A stretch of DNA of 64,000 nucleotides. Source: Desulforamulus putei DSM 12395. GTDB lineage: Bacteria; Bacillota; Desulfotomaculia; Desulfotomaculales; Desulfotomaculaceae. Positions 18,628 to 28,118 of the stretch are shown in pieces. How positions within the stretch are numbered: the first letter of the stretch is position 1; each line of letters begins with the position of its first letter. Position numbers and translations under genes: made by a program. A model generated the notes under the pieces. That model ran no database searches and was not told the origin of the DNA. It saw only the letters and a program-made list of their open reading frames with translations. Where the stretch lies: the NCBI RefSeq assembly GCF_900129195.1, contig NZ_FQUY01000001.1, forward strand, positions 124,001 to 188,000, read 5' to 3'.

Positions 18628-21139
18628 GATTATCAATTATAGTCCGGGAAAGAACAGGGGCAGGCTTAAGGATAACCTAACCGGCGCAATGCTGGATTTT
18701 AAACTAATTAACGTGGACAGATCCTCCCGCGCCTTTCTTTCCGCGGGGAGGGAAGTGGAATATGATTTGAGCCCGGATGGCCGGGTGTGCCGGGTCAGGG
18801 TGGTTGATCCGTATGTAAAGAAAGAGCAGCCGGAAAGCGCCGGGGCTACAGACAGAGGCGGCAGAGAAAAAGGCAAACCGGAAATTGCGCTGCCAGAAGC
18901 CGGGCCGGTTTTTTCTGTTTGCGGAGGGGAAATGGAAGGAATGCTGTCCGAAGAGAAAGCAATGGAATACCTGAAGCGGGCCGGCCTGGGAGATATACTG
19001 GCCGGGCAGGCGCAGAGTGCCGGGACACAGGATGGAAACCAGTTTTTAAACCCCTACAATTTTGTCCGCTACCTGGACCAGCCGGCGGAAGCCGCAGGCG
19101 GGCCGCATCTGTTCTGGCGCTGCCAGCCGCCGCCGCACGACCGCTTTACCGGGCTGTCCGGCCGGATTACCTGCCGCCTGGTCAATATAACGCCGCTTTT
19201 TATTTCTGATTCCCACGGTATCGAGGAAGACGGGCAAAATGACGGCCACAAAAAATACCGCTTTTTCCAGATCGACGGCCGCAAACTCATTCCCGGCAGC
19301 AGCCTGCGGGGGATGGTGCGCTCGGTTTACGAAGCTGCCACCAACTCCTGTTTTGCAGTCTTCGATGACAGGAGGCTTTCCTACCGGAATAACCGGTACT
19401 CTGCCTGGCTGGTGCCGGCCAGGATCGAGGGAAGCCGGGAAGAAGGTTTTAAGCTGAAACTTTTGCCCGGGCGGGAAAACATGATAATTTATCCTGACCC
19501 CAGGCGGTATTTAAATGAAAATTATCCCAAAAGCAAAACTCAGTATGCCGGCTGGCTGTATTCGTTCTGGCCTCTTGAGCCAAGCAAGACTCTAAAGCAA
19601 AAGAACGACGAATTCGTGCACAGCCGGAGGGGAAAAACACCGCCTGCACTGCCGGAAGACACCGGCCACGGCAGTGAATGCTGGGCTATTTTAAAAAAGA
19701 GAAGACACAGCCACCCCAATATAACTTTTTACGACGTGGTGGAGATTGAAGCTCCGGATAATGAGCAGGCCATTAAAGAGAAATATAATGAGCTTAAGAT
19801 GGGAAAAGGCGATTTTATATTAACGAAAGGTTATCTATGCAAAAACAACCAAAACATCGAGTCCAAGCATAGCGAGCGCTTTTTTTTCGATAATTCCGGG
19901 CAAAATTCCGGGCAAGAAATAAATCTGCCGTTAGAAAAAGTAAAAGAATTCGAAAAGTTGATTGCCGAATATGCAGACAGGCACTGCGAGCGGATTAAAA
20001 AGCTGCAGGACCCGCAAAAGCCGCTTGAATCAAAAAAAGAAGGCGAAGGTAAACACGCAGCGTACAGCCGGTTTATCGTGAAGGGGTGTTCGAAAGGATA
20101 TAAGGTTCAAGACGGCGAGCTGGTCTACGCTCTGCTTGCCGGATCTGCCGACAGTCCGGATGTGGTTTTCCTGGCACCGGTGCTGGTGCCCCGCGTTTTT
20201 CACGAAAAAAGTATGCGCGAACTGCTGCCCAAATACTTGCACAAGTGCAAGAAAATAGAAGTACTCTGCCCCGCCTGCCGTCTTTTCGGCTGGGTTGGCG
20301 GTAATGATAAAGACCGTCCAAATGAAGGCCACCCGGCGGACAGCGCTGTTGCTTTTGCCGGCAGACTGAGCTTCAGCAGCGGCAAGATGATTTACGACAG
20401 CGGTGAAGAGGGGGAGATAACCCTGGCCATCCTTTCTTCCCCTAAACCCACCGCCACTTCCTTTTACCTGTTGAACAGGCAGAGCAAAAAGCCTTCCGGG
20501 GATTTAAAATATGCTGAAGAGGCCGTTTTAAGGGGGCGGAAGTTTTACCTACACCACGGGGCCGGCCCTTCCAGGCACCCAGACGGTTACGAATATGAGC
20601 GCCCTGAAGGGAAGAAGGATAATCAGAACCGTACCGTGCGCAATGCCGTAAAACCAGGCGCCGTTTTTGAATTTACCGTGGATTTTGAGAGCCTGGCCCC
20701 TGCGGAGCTGGGTGCCCTGTTGTGGTCTCTCCAGCTGGAAGAAGGCATGTATCACCGCCTCGGCTATGCCAGACCGCTGGGCTTTGGGTCGGTAAAGGTA
20801 ATTGTTGAAAAAGTCGAGGTTTTTGACCTGAAAAAGAAGTACCTTTCGTTAACTGCTTACGAGCAGTATGCGCTGGCTTTGGACCGGAAGCAGATCAACG
20901 AAAAGATTGACCGCTTCAAGTCTGAAATGAAAGATTTATACGGCAGAGAATTTGGAGAGCTGGAAAACATCAAAGATCTGCAGAAAATTTTAAGCACGCC
21001 TCCCCTGCCTAATATCCATTACCCGCGGCTGGAAAGAATTCCTGATCCAAAAGGGGAGAACTTCAGGTGGTTTATAAATAAAGGTAAACAGAAACAGCCC
21101 TTGCCGTTGGCCGGGGAAGACAGGGGATTGTGTTACTGA
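18614..21139 (+). CDS. Cas7 with large insertion (TIGR03986-like RAMP), OB-like N-terminus
   Basis: 841 residues from ATG 18614, overlapping csx19 by 14 bases with GAGGGAGAG just upstream. Residues 1-65 ([17 protein letters not shown], then [17 protein letters not shown]) look like a cold-shock/OB-type domain. NPYNFVRYL marks the TIGR03986 start, followed by the RAMP with [11 protein letters not shown] and [14 protein letters not shown] long lysine-rich insertion (about 330-510) precedes [11 protein letters not shown] and [12 protein letters not shown]. In III-D variants this protein caps the Cas7 backbone. An IS21 remnant begins within the last codons, so the final few residues ([10 protein letters not shown]) may be partly junction-derived. 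The body looks intact. Confidence 0.82.
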   Translation: MPRGKIINYSPGKNRGRLKDNLTGAMLDFKLINVDRSSRAFLSAGREVEYDLSPDGRVCRVRVVDPYVKKEQPESAGATDRGGREKGKPEIALPEAGPVFSVCGGEMEGMLSEEKAMEYLKRAGLGDILAGQAQSAGTQDGNQFLNPYNFVRYLDQPAEAAGGPHLFWRCQPPPHDRFTGLSGRITCRLVNITPLFISDSHGIEEDGQNDGHKKYRFFQIDGRKLIPGSSLRGMVRSVYEAATNSCFAVFDDRRLSYRNNRYSAWLVPARIEGSREEGFKLKLLPGRENMIIYPDPRRYLNENYPKSKTQYAGWLYSFWPLEPSKTLKQKNDEFVHSRRGKTPPALPEDTGHGSECWAILKKRRHSHPNITFYDVVEIEAPDNEQAIKEKYNELKMGKGDFILTKGYLCKNNQNIESKHSERFFFDNSGQNSGQEINLPLEKVKEFEKLIAEYADRHCERIKKLQDPQKPLESKKEGEGKHAAYSRFIVKGCSKGYKVQDGELVYALLAGSADSPDVVFLAPVLVPRVFHEKSMRELLPKYLHKCKKIEVLCPACRLFGWVGGNDKDRPNEGHPADSAVAFAGRLSFSSGKMIYDSGEEGEITLAILSSPKPTATSFYLLNRQSKKPSGDLKYAEEAVLRGRKFYLHHGAGPSRHPDGYEYERPEGKKDNQNRTVRNAVKPGAVFEFTVDFESLAPAELGALLWSLQLEEGMYHRLGYARPLGFGSVKVIVEKVEVFDLKKKYLSLTAYEQYALALDRKQINEKIDRFKSEMKDLYGREFGELENIKDLQKILSTPPLPNIHYPRLERIPDPKGENFRWFINKGKQKQPLPLAGEDRGLCY

Positions 21140-21290
21140 TTGTCGAGCGGCCAACCCACGTCCAGGTCTTCAACTTCTTTGGCGGTGTGCTCCACAGTAT
21201 TATCTGCGATAATCTTAAAACCGCTGTTTACAAGGTACTGCAGGGCCATAACCGCATTGAACAGCAAACCTTTTTTTGCCTTCCGCGGGA
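21130..21290 (+). mobile_element. IS21-family istA transposase fragment
   Basis: About 50 residues match the middle of Ist[21 protein letters not shown], then [12 protein letters not shown] and RIEQQTFF. Both ends of the element and istB are absent. The fragment abuts the last cas gene on its left and a broken GGDEF gene on its right, so it marks an old insertion or recombination at the edge of the CRISPR operon. Confidence 0.72.
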
Positions 21291-21609
21291 CACCAGTGTG
21301 GGGACGATGCGTTAAAACATGTGGCCAGGGCAATCAAGATGAGCATTCGCCAGGGTGACGTGGCCATCCGCTACGGGGGTGACGAATTTGCTATTCTCTT
21401 TCCCTACAAAGGGCCGCGCCCTGGAGACTTTGCAGGCGCGGCTGCAGAAATACATGAAAGCAACCTGCCCTGATAAGGATGTTTTTTTAAGTCTTTCGAT
21501 AGGACTGGCACGGTACCCGGAGGACGGAAAAAGCTTGGACGAATTGATCAGCGTGGCAGACGCCCGGATGTACGCAGCTAAAAAGGCGAAGGGGAGTTGT
21601 AGGAATTAA
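21276..21609 (+). pseudogene. GGDEF diguanylate cyclase domain remnant
   Basis: Starts abruptly after the istA scrap with the end of a GGDEF domain: [25 protein letters not shown], then a frameshift near 21415, after which SLSIGLARYPEDGKSLDE and ADARMYAAKKAKG continue in another frame to 21609. The N-terminal two thirds are missing. The active-site GGDEF is present but the protein is broken twice, so it is dead. Confidence 0.8.
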
Positions 21610-21713
21610 TTATTTTTCTTTGAAAACTCCAAGGAATGGCGGCAAAGAATGGCGAAGAAAAACAAGGGGAGCTGTTATTTATTCCTAATTTGTCAACCCT
21701 TTGACAACTTAAT

Positions 21714-22442
21714 TCAGTTTAAGTAAGTGCTTAGGGCATTGCCGCCAATAATTCCATTTGTCCTGCTGGACAAGGGGGTTTTATTGATTACGGAATTATA
21801 ATCTTCAGGTGGTATTCCTTTACTGCGGCAGTAGTCGACCGGGAAAATATGGTGAATATCAATGTTATCGTTGTAATATGTCTGAAGGTCAATAGGAACC
21901 CCCGATAAAAAGTCTTTACTACCCTCCCGCATAAGTAAGACGTGAACACCTTTATATGCAGCACTGTTTCTGGTTCTAAGACTCAACAGTCGGTTGGGAT
22001 CAAAGTATGCCTCGGTAATTGTGTCCGGTAAGGCACCTCCCTTAATCCACTCAACCACCTGTGGTAAGTCCCGGGCAAACCGTGTTTCCACGGCACCTCC
22101 ATATAGTTCTCCAAAAACGCCACACCAGTACCAGCGGGCAATCATTTGCCTAACTGTTTGGTTATGTGCCAGTGTTCCTAACTCCACAAAGATGGCAGCC
22201 AGGGGTATTAGCTGGGTGGCATAAGGTAAATCGCGGTTGGAAAAGATTTTTTGCTCCATCAAAAACTTGGCGGCATCGTAGAATCCCTGTGTAACCTTGT
22301 CCGCCCATGTTTTGTAATCTTGTAAACTCAATTTTAAAATATCCTTACGTTTGCAACTCACTGCAGCTGAAGGGTTAGCTTTCTTCCGTTGATATGTTAC
22401 CAGTAACGTAATGGCCTGTAAAAAATCAGTGTTGCTGAGTCT
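21714..22442 (-). pseudogene. DUF262/DUF1524 (GmrSD-like) restriction protein, C-terminal remnant
   Basis: About 240 residues are open on the reverse strand, beginning directly after a TGA without a credible start: RLSNTDFLQAITLLVTYQR, a typical DUF262 mid-region. It ends with the DUF1524 HNH-type nuclease centre: DIHHIFPVDYC, SVINKTPLSSRTN and IGG. DUF262 proteins normally carry an N-terminal ParB-like nucleotide-hydrolysing domain of about 250 residues, which is missing. The family includes type IV enzymes against modified phage DNA. A start at the internal ATG (22361) could in theory yield the HNH part alone. It is another broken defence gene. Confidence 0.78.
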
Positions 22443-22487
22443 TCAAATGTAGTTCAAAAATGGATGGTTTGAGGAAAGTGAGGGTCC

Positions 22488-22619
22488 ATGTATTTAAAAA
22501 TCTGTCCTGTGTGCGGAAAGAAATCTTACAGTGCTTCACCTGAAAAGCAATGGATTTGTCCCTACTGTGGTAGTGACATAAGTGACATAACTGAGGAATC
22601 ATCTATATTGGCAGATTAA
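22488..22619 (+). CDS. Small zinc-ribbon protein
   Basis: 43 residues from ATG 22488 with GAGGAAAGTGAGGG upstream. Two Cys pairs, CPVCG and CPYCG, are spaced 17 residues apart in a rubredoxin-like zinc ribbon, followed by an acidic tail. It is too small for a function call. It sits among fragments and could be the end of a longer gene. Confidence 0.5.
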   Translation: MYLKICPVCGKKSYSASPEKQWICPYCGSDISDITEESSILAD

Positions 22620-22649
22620 TACAAGGAGTGGTTTAATGAAACGGATTGA

Positions 22650-22781
22650 AAGAATTACTGGCGGTATGCTATCTGGTGTTTTGATACTCTGCTTACTGCT
22701 GTGAATCTGGGAGAGGACACTGATACCGGCCGATTTAGGAAGATTCTCTCCGAAAAATGTCAGAGTTGGAGGAAAAATTAA
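22650..22781 (+). pseudogene. ADP-ribosylglycohydrolase-like C-terminal scrap
   Basis: A 43-codon open stretch contains YAIWCF and TAVNLGEDTDTG, the end-of-fold pattern of ADP-ribosylglycohydrolases, where the last two Asp/Thr positions bind magnesium. Start and most of the fold are absent. An ATG at 22636 with AAGGAG in another frame gives only a 22-residue peptide. The stretch 22782-22851 shows nothing else. Confidence 0.45.
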
Positions 22782-22851
22782 AAAGTTTGTAGAACAAGTT
22801 TATAGCAAAGCATTCAATTATTTTCCAATAGATATAGTTCGGGGGGAACGT

Positions 22852-23964
22852 ATGATCTCAAAAGCGGTTTTTTTTCAACCCTCGGGTCTTGAAAGCTGGC
22901 GAAGTTTTTTAAAAGATCTGCAGGTAGAAGGTACCTGTGGGATTTTTTTAATGGTGGCAGAGAACACCCTTTTTGATTATGAAATGCTTCGTCCTTTGTT
23001 CAAGGAGTTTGATGCGCTGGTTTTCGGTGGGATTTTTCCCGGAGTCATTTTCGAAGATGTTCATTATACAGAAGGGGTGGTTGGCTGCAGTATAGAGCAG
23101 CCCATTCTCTTAGATGTTATCAAATCATTAGATGATTTTTCAGGTTTTCCCTGCGAAACAGTCGCCTCCAACGACTCAGTGCTAATATTAGTGGATGGAC
23201 GAACCGGCAACATATCTGCATTTTTAAACAATATCTTTGAAACTTCCGGCAGTCGATGGGGTTTTATCGGAGGCGGAGCTGGGAGCCTTTATAACCAGCA
23301 CAAGCATGTCTTGTTTTCTCAGGAAGAATGTATTGATCAAGGCGCTATCATTGTGAGGGCGAAAAGTTCCATAGGGGTGGGTGTCACCCACGGCTGGCAG
23401 CCGATGTATGGTCCTCTGGTGGTGAACAGTGCTAAAGGGAATGAGATAAAAGAAATCAACTGGCAGAAGGCCTTTCCCTATTATCAGCAGATTCTTTTGG
23501 AGAAAGAAAAGGTTCATGTAGAAAAAGCTAATTTTTTTGATATTGCCAAAAGTTATCCCTTTGGTATGGTGAAGTTGGACGGAAGCATCATCGTCCGTGA
23601 TGCTATCCAGGCCGGAGAGGAAGGCTCCATGATACTAATAGGCGAAATTCCGCAGAATTCCATCATCGTACTCTTACACGGGGACAAATCGCAATTAATT
23701 GATGCAGCGGGGGATGCCGTTAAACAGGCCTTCCAGAGGTATCGTGAACTTACAGGAAAAAGGGGTGGACATACCCTGCTGGTGGATTGTATATCCAGAG
23801 CTCTTTTCTTGGGGGAGGACTTTAAAAAAGAATTAAGGGTTATTCGGGAGCATATTCCCGACACCATCCCTTTATTTGGTTTCCTAAGTTTTGGGGAAAT
23901 AGCTTCCAACGGCGACAGATACCTTGAATTCTATAATAAGACAACTGTGGTGGGTGTCCTGTAA
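22852..23964 (+). CDS. FIST-domain sensor protein
   Basis: 370 residues from ATG 22852 (GGGGGGAAC just before). The N-terminal FIST half contains FGGIFPGVIFED, LILVDGRTGN and GFIGGGAGSL. The FIST_C half runs from about residue 210 and ends with PLFGFLSFGEIAS and FYNKTTVVGVL. FIST domains are soluble small-ligand sensors, commonly coupled to signalling outputs. Here the stop overlaps the ATG of a GGDEF-EAL protein, so the two are translated together and FIST is probably its input. No membrane segment. First intact housekeeping-like gene right of the defence island. Confidence 0.87.
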   Translation: MISKAVFFQPSGLESWRSFLKDLQVEGTCGIFLMVAENTLFDYEMLRPLFKEFDALVFGGIFPGVIFEDVHYTEGVVGCSIEQPILLDVIKSLDDFSGFPCETVASNDSVLILVDGRTGNISAFLNNIFETSGSRWGFIGGGAGSLYNQHKHVLFSQEECIDQGAIIVRAKSSIGVGVTHGWQPMYGPLVVNSAKGNEIKEINWQKAFPYYQQILLEKEKVHVEKANFFDIAKSYPFGMVKLDGSIIVRDAIQAGEEGSMILIGEIPQNSIIVLLHGDKSQLIDAAGDAVKQAFQRYRELTGKRGGHTLLVDCISRALFLGEDFKKELRVIREHIPDTIPLFGFLSFGEIASNGDRYLEFYNKTTVVGVL

Positions 23965-26123
23965 TGATGAACAAACACATAATTAATATGACAAAAAAAT
24001 TATCTCTGTCCTACGAAATAGCTCTCTCCATTGGCGGTAGTTTGGATCTTCACGAAATGCTGAAAAAGTTTCTGGAGACAGTGGTCAGAAAAGGGGAGGC
24101 TTACCGGGGATTGGTCTGGCTATTGGAGGATGAAGAACCCACTATGGTAAGCGCCGTGGGCTCATTCACCCGGGGGATGGATTATAGCGCTATCGCAAAA
24201 AACTTAAAGGTTAGCCTGGAAAATAGCCTGAAAGCGGGTACCCCCTTGCTTAAAACCGAGGATGATTTAGATTTTCTTCAGTACTGTATGCCATTTACTG
24301 GCAATGAAAAAGAAGTTCTTTTGGTGCCCATTGGCAGTAAGACTGTTTTACAGCTCTTTTTCACTTATAAGGGCGCTGCAAGTCAAGGGTTGGCCGGCGT
24401 CCTGGAAGAGCTTATACCGCAGCTTTCTAATGCCATAGCAGCTTGCCAAACCCATCGAAAATTATTGGATTTGGAGAAAAAAGAAAAAAATAGTTTGCAA
24501 ATAAAATATTTCGACCTCATGAATAATCTTGATGTAGGGATTTTTATTTGTGGCATGGATTACTATTTTTTAGATGCCAACCCCGCTTTCCTCAGGCTTT
24601 TGGGAGTAGAATCAATTAAAGAGCTACAGCAGAAATCCTTTGCCAGTTTCTGTGAGGTTTGCAATGAAGAGTTAAAAGAAATCATTCAAAGGAAGGGGTA
24701 TATCAAAAATCTGGAGGTTCGCATAAAACAGGAAAACGGCAACTCCTTCTGGGCTACCTTAACTGCAGTACTTCGCCCGTTACAGGATGGACATTATATC
24801 ATGGGGATCCTGGACGATATCGATGAGCGAAAAAAAACAGAGAAAAAACTACAATATCTTGCCACTCATGATGCTATAACCAATATCCCTAATCGTTACT
24901 CTTTGGAGGAAGCCCTTCGGTTGGCTGTGAAAAAAGCTAAAACAGGTCTGGAAAGTGCCCTGCTGCTTATTGATATTGACAATTTCAAGCTGGTTAACGA
25001 TACCCTGGGACATACGGCAGGGGATGAATTATTAGTTCAATTTACAGAAATCCTTCAGAAAAATATTAGGGAAGGGGATTTTGCAGCTCGTTTTGGCGGC
25101 GATGAATTTGCAATTATTATTGAAGGAATAGAGAAAAATGAAGTTTTGGACATGGCGGATAGAATTAGGAATGCAGTCTATGAAAACGAAGTTATTGTTG
25201 GTTCTACCAGGCTTAACCTGTCTATTAGTATCGGTATTGTCTTAATAGATGGTACCTTAGACTACCAGAAAATTCTTTCCAAAGCGGATATAGCCCTTTA
25301 TAAAGCCAAAGAAGAGGGCCGCAACAGGGTAGCTTATATTCATCATAGTGAAGACGCTTCACTGGAATTCCTTAAAATAAATCACCGAATTAAAGCAATC
25401 AAACAAGCCCTTAGGGAAGACAGGTTGGTTTTATACTATCAACCAATCGTTTGTTTGAATAAAGGAGAAATCCTTCATTATGAAGCCCTGGTCCGGTTAG
25501 TGGGTGATGATAATAAGCTTTTATTACCGGGCGAATTTATACCTGTGGCCGAACGTTTTGGTCTGATGGCGGAGATTGACCGTTGGGTGATACAAGCTGC
25601 CTTAAGGAAATTATCTGAAGTCCCGGAAATTAAGATATTTGTAAACTTATCTGCTGTGAGTCTGTTAAATAAAGGTTTACTGGTTAGTATTGAAGAGGAT
25701 ATTTTAAACAGCGGAGTTGATCCGAGTAGGATAGGTTTTGAAATAACCGAAACCTCAGCCATGAAGGACTTGGCTGTCACCGAGAGATGGCTCCGTAAGC
25801 TACAGAAGATTGGGTGCCGTTTTGCCCTGGATGACTTTGGTATTGGTTTTTCTTCCTTTTCTTATCTGCTTAACCTTTCGGTAGACTACATTAAAATAGA
25901 CGGCTCCTTTGTTAAAAACATAGACAATAATTCTGCACATTTTACACTGGTTTATGCCATGAATAAAGTGGCTCATGCCTTCGGTAAAAAAACCATTGCA
26001 GAGTGTGTGGAGAATGAGAGCATAGCCAATACGTTACGGGACCTCAAGGTCAATTGTGGGCAAGGTTATTATTTCGGCAAGCCCACCGGAAACCTTGAAG
26101 AGATTAGGGCCGTACTTTGGTAA
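23964..26123 (+). CDS. GAF-PAS-GGDEF-EAL cyclic-di-GMP signalling protein
   Basis: 719 residues, no membrane segment. Residues about 10-170 look like a GAF domain, about 185-290 is PAS (MNNLDVGIFICGMDYYFLD, ending in DDIDERKKTE), about 295-460 is GGDEF with intact RFGGDEFAII, and about 475-719 is EAL with intact HYEALVRL, NLSAVSL, ALDDFGIGFSS and DYIKIDGSF. Both catalytic centres look complete, so it may make and break cyclic-di-GMP under sensory control. Its start overlaps the FIST gene stop by one base. Confidence 0.9.
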   Translation: MMNKHIINMTKKLSLSYEIALSIGGSLDLHEMLKKFLETVVRKGEAYRGLVWLLEDEEPTMVSAVGSFTRGMDYSAIAKNLKVSLENSLKAGTPLLKTEDDLDFLQYCMPFTGNEKEVLLVPIGSKTVLQLFFTYKGAASQGLAGVLEELIPQLSNAIAACQTHRKLLDLEKKEKNSLQIKYFDLMNNLDVGIFICGMDYYFLDANPAFLRLLGVESIKELQQKSFASFCEVCNEELKEIIQRKGYIKNLEVRIKQENGNSFWATLTAVLRPLQDGHYIMGILDDIDERKKTEKKLQYLATHDAITNIPNRYSLEEALRLAVKKAKTGLESALLLIDIDNFKLVNDTLGHTAGDELLVQFTEILQKNIREGDFAARFGGDEFAIIIEGIEKNEVLDMADRIRNAVYENEVIVGSTRLNLSISIGIVLIDGTLDYQKILSKADIALYKAKEEGRNRVAYIHHSEDASLEFLKINHRIKAIKQALREDRLVLYYQPIVCLNKGEILHYEALVRLVGDDNKLLLPGEFIPVAERFGLMAEIDRWVIQAALRKLSEVPEIKIFVNLSAVSLLNKGLLVSIEEDILNSGVDPSRIGFEITETSAMKDLAVTERWLRKLQKIGCRFALDDFGIGFSSFSYLLNLSVDYIKIDGSFVKNIDNNSAHFTLVYAMNKVAHAFGKKTIAECVENESIANTLRDLKVNCGQGYYFGKPTGNLEEIRAVLW

Positions 26124-26246
26124 CCAAGCCAAACTTAAAAGCAATTTTTCCTTCTAACCAAAGAATGTCCCACACCATATAGTAGGCTGGATTGGTGGTT
26201 ATTATACGAATTCGCAGATTTTGTTCAAAAAAACCGAAAATACAAA

Positions 26247-26287
26247 GAAAAAGGCCTTCTGTTCAATTGACAGAAGACCTTTTTCTA
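26247..26287 (-). terminator. Terminator of the tRNA-Leu gene
   Basis: Read on the minus strand, GGTCTTCTGT pairs with ACAGAAGGCC around a seven-base loop and is followed by TTTTTCTTTG, 10-15 bases past the tRNA 3' end. Confidence 0.8.
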
Positions 26288-26297
26288 TAAAGATTTT

Positions 26298-26380
26298 TGG
26301 TGTCGGAGGCGGGACTTGAACCCGCACGGTTTCCCACACGCCCCTCAAACGTGCGCGTCTGCCGATTCCGCCACTCCGAC
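26298..26380 (-). tRNA. tRNA-Leu, anticodon GAG
   Basis: The acceptor arm GTCGGAG pairs with CTCCGAC; discriminator A and CCA are encoded. Anticodon stem CACGT/GCGTG holds loop TTGAGGG, giving anticodon GAG. A long variable arm and the GGTTCAAGTCC T-arm confirm a class II leucine tRNA of 83 bases including CCA. Confidence 0.92.
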
Positions 26381-26400
26381 ATGTGACAATCGCAAGTGTT

Positions 26401-26429
26401 ATTATAGCATGACCGGTATGCAGAGGCAA
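26401..26429 (-). promoter_or_regulatory. Sigma-70-type promoter of tRNA-Leu
   Basis: On the minus strand TTGCCT (26429-26424) and TATAAT (26406-26401) are separated by exactly 17 bases, ending 20 bases before the tRNA 5' end. Confidence 0.75.
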
Positions 26430-26555
26430 GAACTTTTGGATAAGAAATATGTGTAATATGTTAAATTTTTAGGATTTGTTTACAAAGGATGAAGATTGCT
26501 CTGTTCCGGTGATTACCAAATGTCTGCCGGGTTTATATACGGTAAATTAGGCGAA

Positions 26556-26590
26556 TGCAGCAGGTTTTTTCCTGCATTTTTTTATTTTGG
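26556..26590 (+). terminator. Isolated terminator-like hairpin
   Basis: GCAGG and CCTGC flank six T residues and are followed by ATTTTTTTATTTT. No gene ends just before it on the plus strand. The preceding 26430-26555 contains no convincing frame, so a small RNA is possible but unproven. Confidence 0.4.
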
Positions 26591-26680
26591 TCTTATTTAG
26601 ATATTGAAATCTTAAATAAAATAGTTCACAATGAATATGTTTGCTTAAATGAATTTTCTCAATAGTAGGGAGTGAGACCA

Positions 26681-28114
26681 TTGAAAAATTATGATGTAAT
26701 TGTGGTTGGCGCCGGCCCTGCTGGTATTTTTACTTGTTATGAACTGGCGTTAAAAGCTCCTCATTTAAAAGTTTTATTAATAGATAAAGGACGCGACATT
26801 TACAAGCGTCAATGCCCCATTCTGCAAAAAAAACTGACCAAGTGTCCGCCGCCCACTGTCAAGAAGGAGACCGCAGGCTGCATGCCCGCCTGTTCGGTGA
26901 CCAACGGGTTTGGCGGAGCCGGCGCCTATTCTGACGGGAAATTTAATATCACCACGGAATTCGGCGGCTGGATGACTGATTATTTAGCCCCCTCTGAAGT
27001 TTTGGCATTGATCAAGTATGTGGATCAAATTAATTTAAAACACGGCGCAACAACGGTGGTTTCCGATCCCACCACACCCGCGGTAAAGAATATTGAAAAA
27101 CGGGGTCTGGGTGTCGGTCTGAAATTGCTCCGGGCAGAGGTAAGGCACCTGGGTACCGAGCAAAACCTTGAGATCCTGAAAAGTATCTTTGAGTTTCTTA
27201 AAAAGTATATCGATATGATGTTTGAGACCGAGGTAGAAGATATCATCGTAGAGAACAAAGATGATAGTAAATATATTAAAGGTATTGTCACCAAAACGAA
27301 AGAGGAATTTTATGCCAATAAAGTTGTCATCGTGCCCGGCCGGGACGGCTCTGAATGGTTAACCGGCGTCTTAAAGAAATACCACCTGGAAATGATCAAT
27401 AACCAGGTGGACATCGGGGTGCGGGTGGAGACTCTGGATACCATTATGGAAGAAATTAATGAAAACCTCTATGAAGGAAAATTCATATACCGCTCCTCCA
27501 CCGGCACCACCGTGAGAACCTTCTGCAACAACCCGTCCGGTCACGTGGTGATTGAAAACCACAGCGGTGTTATGCTGGCCAACGGCCATGCCTATAAAGA
27601 CAAGAACCTGGGCAGTAATAACACGAACTTTGCCTTACTGGTTTCCCACAAGTTTTCTTATCCCTTTGACAAGCCCATTGAATATGCCAAATCCATTTCC
27701 CGGCTGGCCAATGATTTGTCCAACGGCAGCGTGTTGATCCAGAGCTTTGGCGATATCTTAAAGGGCCGCAGGTCAACGGATAAGAGAATTAAAGAAGGAT
27801 TTGTGGAGCCCACTTTAAAAGAGGCTGTGCCGGGCAACCTAGGTCTGGTATTACCCTATAACACCATGAAAAGTATTATTGAAATGATTCAGGCCCTTGA
27901 CAGTGTAACCCCCGGTATAGCATCCGAGCACACCCTGCTTTACGGGGTGGAGGCAAAGTTCTATTCTTCCCGCCCGCTTTTGAATGACCGGTTTGAAACC
28001 CAAATAGCAGGGTTGTACTGCGGTGGCGACGGCGCCGGCATTACCCGTGGTCTGGCCCAGGCCGGTGCTTGCGGGGTACGCATCGCCAGGGATATTGTTG
28101 AAAAGTTAGTGTAA
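26681..28114 (+). CDS. FAD-dependent oxidoreductase (COG2509-like flavoprotein)
   Basis: About 477 residues. I place the start at TTG 26681, nine bases after AGGGAG; an in-frame GTG nine bases earlier overlaps that site. The N-terminus is a Rossmann FAD-binding motif (VIVVGAGPAGIFTCYEL), with a Cys-rich segment (residues about 45-75, including CP, CPPP and CMPAC) that could bind a metal or Fe-S cluster. FGGAGAYSDGKFN and the C-terminal AGLYCGGDGAGITRGLAQA complete the FAD fold. The family is widespread in anaerobes without a defined substrate. It is a single-gene unit closed by a shared terminator. Confidence 0.82.
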   Translation: MKNYDVIVVGAGPAGIFTCYELALKAPHLKVLLIDKGRDIYKRQCPILQKKLTKCPPPTVKKETAGCMPACSVTNGFGGAGAYSDGKFNITTEFGGWMTDYLAPSEVLALIKYVDQINLKHGATTVVSDPTTPAVKNIEKRGLGVGLKLLRAEVRHLGTEQNLEILKSIFEFLKKYIDMMFETEVEDIIVENKDDSKYIKGIVTKTKEEFYANKVVIVPGRDGSEWLTGVLKKYHLEMINNQVDIGVRVETLDTIMEEINENLYEGKFIYRSSTGTTVRTFCNNPSGHVVIENHSGVMLANGHAYKDKNLGSNNTNFALLVSHKFSYPFDKPIEYAKSISRLANDLSNGSVLIQSFGDILKGRRSTDKRIKEGFVEPTLKEAVPGNLGLVLPYNTMKSIIEMIQALDSVTPGIASEHTLLYGVEAKFYSSRPLLNDRFETQIAGLYCGGDGAGITRGLAQAGACGVRIARDIVEKLV

Positions 28115-28118
28115 CGTG

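Noticed and set aside
10162-22851. Possible CRISPR array beside the type III operon
   Set aside because: No 25-40 base direct repeat with regular spacers is visible in the intergenic parts; the gaps contain gene fragments instead.
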